Below, one piece after another: positions 29,430-36,049 of a stretch of 36,049 bases of DNA (its first letter is position 1; every line of letters begins with the position of its first letter). Below the pieces are notes generated by a model. The model ran no database searches. It saw nothing but the letters and a program-made list of their open reading frames with translations, and had not been told where the DNA came from. This stretch comes from Actinomycetota bacterium (GTDB lineage Bacteria > Actinomycetota > Actinomycetes > Nanopelagicales > Nanopelagicaceae): positions 1-36,049 of the forward strand of contig WLHW01000002.1 in NCBI GenBank assembly GCA_009702525.1, written 5' to 3'. A program made the translations under genes and the position numbers.

Positions 29430-30506
29430 TTATGTATTCCTTTTGGTGGCAATTTTTGCCAACTCGGTTAGTAAAGAACGCCCCTTGTCATTGATTTCAG
29501 GAGCTTCAATGGCATTCAAGGACTCATTCGTTAAATTATCGATCATTATTTCCAGGGCATCTTTAGCCCCTGACGTTACAATCATTTCTTGCAAAATACT
29601 GACACCTTTATCATCTAGATCTGGCGCACCAAAGTATTTACGACTTGTCTCGCGCATCGCATCTGTTGAGCGCGCATCGGTAAGAGCAATTAAAACCGTC
29701 CGCTTACCTTCGCGTAAATCATCTCCTGTAGGTTTTCCAGTCACACTCGAATCCCCAAATACACCGAGCAAGTCATCTCTGTATTGAAAAGCTTCGCCGA
29801 GCGGCAAACCATAGCCAGACAGCGTAGACATCAGTTGTGATGAATTCTTATTGGACAGGGCAGCGCCAATATGCAAAGGGCGCTCAATTGTGTACTTGCC
29901 AGATTTATATCGGGCAATCTTAATAGAGCGATCTAAGCTCGTGCTCTTTTGTGTCTGTTCATGAATATCTAGAAATTGTCCGGCCATTAATTCAACACGC
30001 ATCTCATCATGAATAGGAAGAACATCACGTACTTGTCGTTGTGAAATGCCAGCCTCATTTAACATCTGATTCGACCACACCAGTGCAAGATCTCCTAACA
30101 AAACTGCTGCTGCTAAACCATAGGCTGGAGCAAAACCTTCTAACTCGTCTTGCACGTGAATAGATTCAAAGTGGCGATGTATCGATGGCTTTCCACGACG
30201 AGTATCAGAGCCATCCATGAGATCATCATGAATGAGTGCACATGCCTGTAAGAGTTCTAGGCTTGCTACAGCTTTGATTACTGACGTAGACATCTCATCA
30301 CCGGCACTGATGAACCCGCTGTATGCGAATAGAGGCCGCAGACGTTTTCCGCTATCTAGAACAAATGATGACAATGCTTGCGATACCGGCTTCAAATCAC
30401 TGGATATTGAGTCGAGAAAATCACTCTGTTGTTTTAAGAATCCAGATAGCTCTATATCAACGGCGTCGCGAATCTCTTGCAACTCGCTCTTGGCTACTGA
30501 ACTCAC
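29430..30506 (-). CDS. crtE: Polyprenyl diphosphate synthase (GGPP synthase type)
   Basis: GKRLRPLFAYSGF, ALIHDDLMDGSDTRRGKPSIH first Asp-rich motif, AFQYRDDLLGVFGD second motif; directly upstream of crtI and crtB. Confidence 0.92.
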   Translation of the reverse strand: MSSVAKSELQEIRDAVDIELSGFLKQQSDFLDSISSDLKPVSQALSSFVLDSGKRLRPLFAYSGFISAGDEMSTSVIKAVASLELLQACALIHDDLMDGSDTRRGKPSIHRHFESIHVQDELEGFAPAYGLAAAVLLGDLALVWSNQMLNEAGISQRQVRDVLPIHDEMRVELMAGQFLDIHEQTQKSTSLDRSIKIARYKSGKYTIERPLHIGAALSNKNSSQLMSTLSGYGLPLGEAFQYRDDLLGVFGDSSVTGKPTGDDLREGKRTVLIALTDARSTDAMRETSRKYFGAPDLDDKGVSILQEMIVTSGAKDALEIMIDNLTNESLNAIEAPEINDKGRSLLTELAKIATKRNT

Positions 30507-30601
30507 ACCGCAACGGTACCCTCACTCAGTGCCAGTCCGCACTTCGTATTAATTGGAGTTTTGCTTCCAAATAAAGCCCGCTCGGCATGAATAAAACCCA
30601 T
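30503..30601 (-). CDS. Candidate 32-aa small ORF upstream of and coupled to crtE
   Basis: MGFIHAERALFGSKTPINTKCGLALSEGTVAV*; stop TGA overlaps the crtE GTG (GTGA); AGGG about 10 nt before its ATG. Not in the ORF track (short). Confidence 0.35.
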   Translation of the reverse strand: MGFIHAERALFGSKTPINTKCGLALSEGTVAV

Positions 30602-30695
30602 ATCTTGTGCACCCTAGGCTTTGGCCGACCAACCTATGACTTCTATACTATGAATAATGCAACTGCCACCCTAGAGATTTACGGAAACCTCAACA

Positions 30696-31334
30696 GTGCT
30701 AACTAAAGAAGAGTTTTATACAAAGTGGAGCTCACTTCATGGTGATGCAGCGATTACTGGCGTCGTTGCGGGCTGGTTGAAAATTTCCTACCGCTTTGGA
30801 TTAGTTGCAACGTTGCTTAGAATTTCTCCTAATGTATTAACTCTTCTTGGTCTACTTAGTGCTGCCATGACGGCATTGACGGCCTCAACGTGGTGGGCCG
30901 TTCTGTTCTTAGTTTTTTCACTTTTTTGTGACGGGATTGATGGCAGTGTTGCAATATTCCAAAAGCGAGACAGCGCCTGGGGTGCAACCTTAGATTCAGT
31001 AGTTGATCGCATCAGTGAAGCTTTTTGGCTGTATGCACTTTATACAGTAGGGGTACCAGCTTGGCTTTCTATTTCTCTGTGGAGCATCTCAGCTTTTCAA
31101 GAGTATGCGCGCGCAAAACTTGTTTCACTGGGTGTTTCAGATATTGGAATCGTAACACCAGCTGAGCGACCAATGCGAGCTAGTTTCATTTTTATTATTC
31201 TTATACTTGCACTTCTGGATTTACCTGGAGTTGTCTTGGCTGCAAGTATTTTTCTAGTTATTCAGATTCTTAGTTTCTTGATGGTCGTTCGCTACGCGCG
31301 CCACCAATTGCATGAGCAACGATTTCTCCGCTGA
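30696..31334 (+). CDS. CDP-alcohol phosphatidyltransferase family membrane protein
   Basis: CDGIDGSVAIFQKRDSAWGATLDSVVDR matches DxxDGxxA(R)x8GxxxDxxxD with Arg replaced by Ile; multiple TM segments; GTG start. Confidence 0.88.
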   Translation: MLTKEEFYTKWSSLHGDAAITGVVAGWLKISYRFGLVATLLRISPNVLTLLGLLSAAMTALTASTWWAVLFLVFSLFCDGIDGSVAIFQKRDSAWGATLDSVVDRISEAFWLYALYTVGVPAWLSISLWSISAFQEYARAKLVSLGVSDIGIVTPAERPMRASFIFIILILALLDLPGVVLAASIFLVIQILSFLMVVRYARHQLHEQRFLR

Positions 31335-32781
31335 GTCCAACGAGCGGTAATCCACCGCCAGGATGAGCTGAGCCTCCAACACAGTAAAGATTTTTAATTG
31401 GCGAACGGTTTTTAGCACGCATAAAAGCTGCACGAACTCCATTGCTAGAAGTTCCATAAATCGAGCCCCCTGGAGCGCCAACTGATGCTTCAAGATCAGC
31501 GGGCGTTCTAAATGTAAATGACTCAAGACGGGCACGCACTGAAATACCGCGCTCTTCTATCTGATCGATTATTGTGTTGGCATATGTGCGATTGAAATTT
31601 TCGTTGCTCCAATCAAAGCCATTTACACCATGATGCGGGGCATTAACTAAAATAGACCAGCTCTCTAGGGTCTCATCCTTAGTCATCGCAGCATCGATTG
31701 GTGCGCAGATATAGATGGTTGGCTTCTCAACGGGTGTCTTGCTAGAAAAAATGGCATCGAACTCAGCGTCGTAATTCTCTGGGAAAAGTACGGTGTGATG
31801 AGCAAGTGGTGCTGATCCATCTTTTCTAAGGCCCAGTAAAACTGTAAAGCCGGCTATAGATGGATCTGCCTTACTTAAGTTTTTGCGTACTTTCTTTAAT
31901 TTCCCTTTGTTACCTTGAATTAGCTGGTTGTAAGTAATCGCTGCATCGACGTTAGTGACGATGACATCGGCATCGATACTGCTGCCATCAGCAAGACGAA
32001 TGCCTGTGGCGCGCCCTTTGTGAGTTGTTATCTCTACAATGTTCGAGTTAAAGTGAAAATTAACCCCAACATCGACACAACGTTGATGAACTAAAGTTGC
32101 AAGTGTTCCAAGTCCACCTTTGATGTGCCAAGCTCCGAAACTCTCTTCAACAAAGGCGATAGTTGCAAGTACCGCTGGGGCTTTGCGTGGATCAGAGCCG
32201 CTGTACGTGGCATATCGGTCGAGAATGAAGCGAAGGTGTTGATCTGGCAAAAACTCATCAGCTAATTTTCGCAGCGAATTCCATGGCGCAATGGTAAAAA
32301 TATCTTTAAGAATACTTGTTCGTTTCAGAAGTGAGAGCGGTGAGCCAAGCTCTGATTCAACAAAAGGCTCCCGCGAAACGTCCCACATTTTTTCTGCTCT
32401 ACGCATCAGAGCATCCCACTGCCTAGCGACTTCATCACCATAAGAAAGTCGAATCGCATTTAGAGTATGAAACCGGGAAAGATTTGCAAACTTAACGCTG
32501 GTGCCATCGCTGAATCGATAATCAAAAGATGGGTCGACTGGAGTGATCTCACACAACATTCCTAAAGGTTTTCCAGTGCGGATAAAGAAATCCTTATAGA
32601 CGGCAGGCAATGTCAGTAATGAAGGACCAGTATCAAATGCTGATTTGCCAATCCATTCAGTTCGAAGTTTTCCACCATAGGTATCACTTGCCTCGTACAG
32701 GCTTACGTCATGCCCGGTTCGAGCCAAACGGCCGGCCGCAGTCATGCCGCCCATACCGGCACCGATTACAACGATCTTCAT
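31270..32781 (-). CDS. Second CrtI-family FAD-dependent carotenoid desaturase/oxidoreductase (CrtD-like candidate)
   Basis: MKIVVIGAGMGGMTAAGRLARTGHDVSLYEASDTYGGKLRTE, FDTGPSLLTLPAVYKDFF, YCVGGSAHPGGGLPLVGLSGEIVA; start at 32781. Confidence 0.9.
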   Translation of the reverse strand: MKIVVIGAGMGGMTAAGRLARTGHDVSLYEASDTYGGKLRTEWIGKSAFDTGPSLLTLPAVYKDFFIRTGKPLGMLCEITPVDPSFDYRFSDGTSVKFANLSRFHTLNAIRLSYGDEVARQWDALMRRAEKMWDVSREPFVESELGSPLSLLKRTSILKDIFTIAPWNSLRKLADEFLPDQHLRFILDRYATYSGSDPRKAPAVLATIAFVEESFGAWHIKGGLGTLATLVHQRCVDVGVNFHFNSNIVEITTHKGRATGIRLADGSSIDADVIVTNVDAAITYNQLIQGNKGKLKKVRKNLSKADPSIAGFTVLLGLRKDGSAPLAHHTVLFPENYDAEFDAIFSSKTPVEKPTIYICAPIDAAMTKDETLESWSILVNAPHHGVNGFDWSNENFNRTYANTIIDQIEERGISVRARLESFTFRTPADLEASVGAPGGSIYGTSSNGVRAAFMRAKNRSPIKNLYCVGGSAHPGGGLPLVGLSGEIVAHAIGGARSERPSRN

Positions 32782-33851
32782 ACAGTGCGGCCCTTCCATT
32801 CAATAGTCCCGCGCATTACCCATGAATACACAATGAGGTAAATAAGCACGATAGATGAAATTGGATGTGCAAGCGAATCGAATAAGCGCCCTTTGCTTCT
32901 GAGTGCACTCAGAACTCGAGTTGCAACAACGAAGAGGTAGGCGATCCATCCCCATAAAGATCCGGTTAGCGCAACAACAAGAGGAGCGACACCTGTGATG
33001 AAGAGAAAGAGAATTGTAGTTAGTGAACCAAGCCCAGAACCAAAGGCCCGGTTAAGTGATTTTCCATAACCGCTTTCGATTTGGCTCCACGATGAATACA
33101 TGCGACATGTTGCAATTGAAGCTCCATTAATGACGCCACCATGGGAGCCAGATTTAATTAAATTGCGCGCTAAAAACATATCGTCTAGAACATCAGACTT
33201 AACGGATTCATATCCACCGGCCAGTAATAATGCATTTTTGCGAACCACGAAAAATTGACCATTGGCAACGGCCATCGAAGGACGTGAGGATTTCTTGGCA
33301 AGTGATAATGGAAGGGTTGCCATCCACGACCATTGCAATAGCGGCTGAATTAATCGTTCGGCAAGGGATTGAGTTAGCTGACGGGGGTAGGGGGAGACAA
33401 AATCTAGGCCTAAGTTCTTTAAAGAAGTCACTGAACGACTGATTGCATCTAGTGTTAACCGAACATCGGCATCGATAGAGACAATTATTTCACCACTGGA
33501 TGCTTCTAGAAGTTGATGTAATGCCCACGTCTTACCTATCCAGCCGAGTGGCAGTGGTGCACCTTTGATTACGCTGAAATTCTCTAAACCAACTAATTCT
33601 TGCTGAAGCAAGTTCAACGTTTCATCCTCTGAATTGTCATCTAAGAAAATGAACTCAGCTCTTTGCAAGTGATTCTGTGCCTTGAGGCACGCTACTAAGT
33701 CATGAATATTTGATGCTTCATTTCGAACCGGAACTATGACGCTAACAAACTCCTCAATAAATGCAGGGTCTTTAGGCTCAATAATCGTGATGAAGTTAAT
33801 GACTGAAATCAGGGTTATAAGTAAAACTGGCAGAGCTATTAGTAGATACAT
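32778..33851 (-). CDS. GT2-family membrane glycosyltransferase of carotenoid clusters (CruG/CrtQ-like)
   Basis: VSVIVPVRNEASNIHDLVACLKAQ, IFLDDNSEDET, LPLGWIGKTWALHQLLEASSGEIIVSIDADVRL; C-terminal TM helices; ATGA overlap with downstream desaturase. Confidence 0.87.
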   Translation of the reverse strand: MYLLIALPVLLITLISVINFITIIEPKDPAFIEEFVSVIVPVRNEASNIHDLVACLKAQNHLQRAEFIFLDDNSEDETLNLLQQELVGLENFSVIKGAPLPLGWIGKTWALHQLLEASSGEIIVSIDADVRLTLDAISRSVTSLKNLGLDFVSPYPRQLTQSLAERLIQPLLQWSWMATLPLSLAKKSSRPSMAVANGQFFVVRKNALLLAGGYESVKSDVLDDMFLARNLIKSGSHGGVINGASIATCRMYSSWSQIESGYGKSLNRAFGSGLGSLTTILFLFITGVAPLVVALTGSLWGWIAYLFVVATRVLSALRSKGRLFDSLAHPISSIVLIYLIVYSWVMRGTIEWKGRTV

Positions 33852-33857
33852 AAAAAT

Positions 33858-34661
33858 TTATGGCCGTCCCAGCCATCTGGCGAAGAAATAAGGCATGGCC
33901 ACCGCGCTAAAAATCGCGCCAGCAAAGAGCGCAATTCCTGGCCGGTGAAAAAAGAAAAGGTTTCCAACGACACCAGAAAAAAGTGTCCATGCCACAAAAA
34001 TATCAACCGCAGAAAATGAGGGACTTATTTTACGTCGATCACGGGGGAGCATGAGGTGCAATAAGGCGATTAATCCCATTCCAGTTAGCAGCCAGCCAAA
34101 TGTATTGGAGAGTGGAATCTCTGGTTGGAAGGGAACGTGAGCACCAGTTACTTTCCAGGTCCAACGACCAGATGTAACCATTAGTGGATCTAGGAAAAGA
34201 TCCCACGCCGCCATTGCAACTCCACCGTATAGAAAAACCCAGTTACCGGCAATACGTCTTGCAATTACAAGAACGGGATGCGCAATCATGATCCAGGCGA
34301 AAGGTACAACTAGTGGAACTGAAAATATCTGCAAGCCAAGGTCAGGTGAGTATGAATACTCACCAAATGGCCAAGATGTTGCTACTCCTATATTTTCAAT
34401 TAAAAGTGCGTAAAAAAATGTAAAACCTAAATAAGTAAAGGCATATCGTGATCCATATGCCATGATGGCGTGCAGAAGCATGGCCCCCGCGCCCCAATAC
34501 ACAACGGCAATTGTTAGTAGACGTAAAGCCTCACCATCGATAAGCGGGTATGCAATTTGAAGAGATATGGCGATTGCTAACACCGTTGCTAGCAATGCAT
34601 TCATTCGAGGCGACATACGTCCGCGGCGATTCCGGCGTGGTGAGTAATTGCGGATCGACAT
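33858..34661 (-). CDS. CruF-like carotenoid 1'(1,2)-hydratase (DUF422 family)
   Basis: TFFYALLIENIGVATSWPFGEYSYSPDLGLQIFSVPLVVPFAWIMIAHP and AAWDLFLDPLMVTSGRWTWK are family-typical; polytopic. Confidence 0.85.
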   Translation of the reverse strand: MSIRNYSPRRNRRGRMSPRMNALLATVLAIAISLQIAYPLIDGEALRLLTIAVVYWGAGAMLLHAIMAYGSRYAFTYLGFTFFYALLIENIGVATSWPFGEYSYSPDLGLQIFSVPLVVPFAWIMIAHPVLVIARRIAGNWVFLYGGVAMAAWDLFLDPLMVTSGRWTWKVTGAHVPFQPEIPLSNTFGWLLTGMGLIALLHLMLPRDRRKISPSFSAVDIFVAWTLFSGVVGNLFFFHRPGIALFAGAIFSAVAMPYFFARWLGRP

Positions 34662-34688
34662 AGATATAAGTCTGCCCTATCTCAGGGC

Positions 34689-35345
34689 TTAGTCATTAAT
34701 TGAGCCACGCACATCTCGCAGTGCAAATCGTGCAAATAGCTCTTCTGAATACCATTTGTACGTAGCTGTGGCTGCAATCGCCTTCGTATGAGCATCACCG
34801 CGGTATGCAAAATCTCGTAGCGCTGCGGGGGATTCCCATATTGAGAATGTGCCCTGTAAGCCAATGGGAGCTTCACCGATGCCAATGGCTGCAACTAAGC
34901 CTGGCGCAGCTTTGAGAGAAGCAGTCACTGGTGGCACCGCTCGCCAAAATCTAAAGTTTTGTAGCCAAGCAATTCGTGCACGTGTAATGGCAACGACTTG
35001 TCCATCCCAGTTCTGCGCCGAAGGTGTAAATGGTTCTTTACTAGCCCATGTGCCATGGGATGCAATCGGTTCGATCACTGCGCGAAATTCACTCACGCTA
35101 TTTTTGCGCCACTGTCTGATTACAAATGATTTATCAAAAACTTCAACATCATGTACTTGTGCAATTAAACCCCACCGAAGTACGTTGGCATCGGATGGAG
35201 TAAAGGTTTCACCTTTGCCTGTACCGAGTGATTTAAAGAAGCCCACGTTGGAAGAAGAACGTAATACGAATCGATCCAATGCCATCGAAACAAGTGCAAA
35301 TGGAATTACGCTCGGCTTAATCTTCCAAAAATAGGCAACTATCAT
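34689..35345 (-). CDS. Spheroidene monooxygenase (CrtA)-like protein
   Basis: FFKSLGTGKGETFTPSDANVLRWGL, VVAITRARIAW, FWRAVPPVTASLKAAPGLVAAIGIGEAPIGLQGTFSIWESPAALRDFAYRGDAHTKAI, WYSEELFARF. Confidence 0.88.
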   Translation of the reverse strand: MIVAYFWKIKPSVIPFALVSMALDRFVLRSSSNVGFFKSLGTGKGETFTPSDANVLRWGLIAQVHDVEVFDKSFVIRQWRKNSVSEFRAVIEPIASHGTWASKEPFTPSAQNWDGQVVAITRARIAWLQNFRFWRAVPPVTASLKAAPGLVAAIGIGEAPIGLQGTFSIWESPAALRDFAYRGDAHTKAIAATATYKWYSEELFARFALRDVRGSIND

Positions 35346-35567
35346 TTAGAACCAGCGAATCATGCCAATGATTCCTGCAGCAGCATAAAAGAACTGCAGG
35401 AAGAGAATTCCCTTATGTTTACCCAAGAAGGCCCAAATACCAATGAGGGCAGATGATGCAAGTAAAAGAGAAAAACCAATGAACTCCGCGCCGATATTGG
35501 CTGCAACAAGAAGTGAATAAACAATCGCCGTTACAACGCCAAGCCATTCAAAGATCTTTGATTTCAT
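35346..35567 (-). CDS. Small membrane protein (CBU_0592-like)
   Basis: 73 aa, three hydrophobic segments; NIGAEFIGFSLLLASSALIGIWAFLGKHKGILFLQFFYAAAGIIGMIRWF; stop abuts the CrtA-like start (TAAATG). Confidence 0.7.
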   Translation of the reverse strand: MKSKIFEWLGVVTAIVYSLLVAANIGAEFIGFSLLLASSALIGIWAFLGKHKGILFLQFFYAAAGIIGMIRWF

Positions 35568-35636
35568 TAACCTAGTATCTCATACAGGTATATGCCATAC
35601 TTTTAACTATGAAAGTGAATGTGCAACCTTAATTCC

Positions 35637-35864
35637 ATGAAAATCACCCTAAACTTTTGGCGAAAACGAAAGAAGCCTTTACTTTCAACTTCTGAGCTTG
35701 AACTCCTGCGCACTGAAAACAAAGAAGCAATAAAAGGCGCAATGAGTCCATTTGGTTTAAGCGGGGGAGCAGATTCTTCAACTAAAGCACTAGGGGTTGG
35801 CTATACGGTTAGTGGACCTACTGCAATTATTGGGACACCGTTGTCAGAAGGGAATCATCCTTAA
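35637..35864 (+). CDS. Hypothetical small protein (75 aa)
   Basis: MKITLNFWRKRKKPLLSTSELELLRTENKEAIKGAMSPFGLSGG...; only ORF in this interval, no clear Shine-Dalgarno. Confidence 0.4.
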   Translation: MKITLNFWRKRKKPLLSTSELELLRTENKEAIKGAMSPFGLSGGADSSTKALGVGYTVSGPTAIIGTPLSEGNHP

Positions 35865-35895
35865 TCCAGTGCGGAATATCTGCCTCTGCTGCATC

Positions 35896-36049
35896 CTATT
35901 TCTTCTCAACTAAATCCCACTTATTTCCGTATTTGTCTAGGAATACAACAACTTGGCCATATGTCTCTTGGCGAGGGGATTCGATAAATTCAATGCCTCG
36001 GGAACTGTAGGCTTGGAAGGTTTCGGCAAAGTTTGTGGTGTACAAGAAA
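35896..36049 (-). CDS. VOC (glyoxalase/bleomycin-resistance fold) family protein, C-terminal fragment
   Basis: Reverse strand reads FLYTTNFAETFQAYSSRGIEFIESPRQETYGQVVVFLDKYGNKWDLVEKK*, a typical VOC C-terminus; 5' end outside window. Confidence 0.8.
   Translation of the reverse strand, partial: FLYTTNFAETFQAYSSRGIEFIESPRQETYGQVVVFLDKYGNKWDLVEKK

Noticed and set aside
34849-35334. 161-aa plus-strand ORF
   Set aside because: Antisense to the well-supported CrtA-like gene; no recognisable motif.
26493-35567. Retinal/rhodopsin module (blh dioxygenase, rhodopsin) with the carotenoid genes
   Set aside because: Such genes might be expected near crt genes in freshwater actinobacteria, but no ORF in this window resembles either one.
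1-36049. CRISPR array, transposon, prophage, tRNA or rRNA
   Set aside because: No regularly spaced direct repeats, transposase/integrase motifs, phage genes, or tRNA/rRNA-like sequences were seen in the short intergenic spaces.

Overview
The 36 kb window looks like a compact, streamlined actinobacterial chromosome segment. An acI/Nanopelagicales-like origin is an inference from gene content and base composition. It is almost fully coding. The main blocks are: (1) a CTD-less GyrA/ParC-type topoisomerase subunit, psuG and a PfkB kinase (pseudouridine catabolism), a phosphodiesterase, SepH and an MFS transporter; (2) an inositol-phosphatase-family gene followed by rplS-lepB-rnhB-yraN-yifB/comM-dprA and era; (3) divergent glgA(M)/glgC, xylB, a predicted PPi-type pfkA, class II aroG, ogt, threonine aldolase, DMT transporters, nfo and a PASTA Ser/Thr kinase; (4) a TPP riboswitch whose 3' edge carries the Shine-Dalgarno of a PnuC/PnuT-like transporter, overlapped by a P-loop kinase gene (candidate thiamine uptake and trapping operon); (5) a large carotenoid locus: heterodimeric lycopene cyclase, crtB, crtI, crtE, CDP-alcohol phosphatidyltransferase, second CrtI/CrtD-like desaturase, GT2 glycosyltransferase, CruF-like hydratase and CrtA-like monooxygenase. 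This set suggests an oxygenated, glycosylated carotenoid. The most interesting signals are the TPP-riboswitch operon with its uncharacterised kinase, the CruF/CrtD/CrtA/GT combination, a short ORF coupled to crtE, the CTD-less topoisomerase subunit, and a repeated leaderless promoter layout (-10 box 6-7 nt before the start codon). I found no tRNA, rRNA, CRISPR or transposon. All family calls are from reading the sequence; no database search was run.
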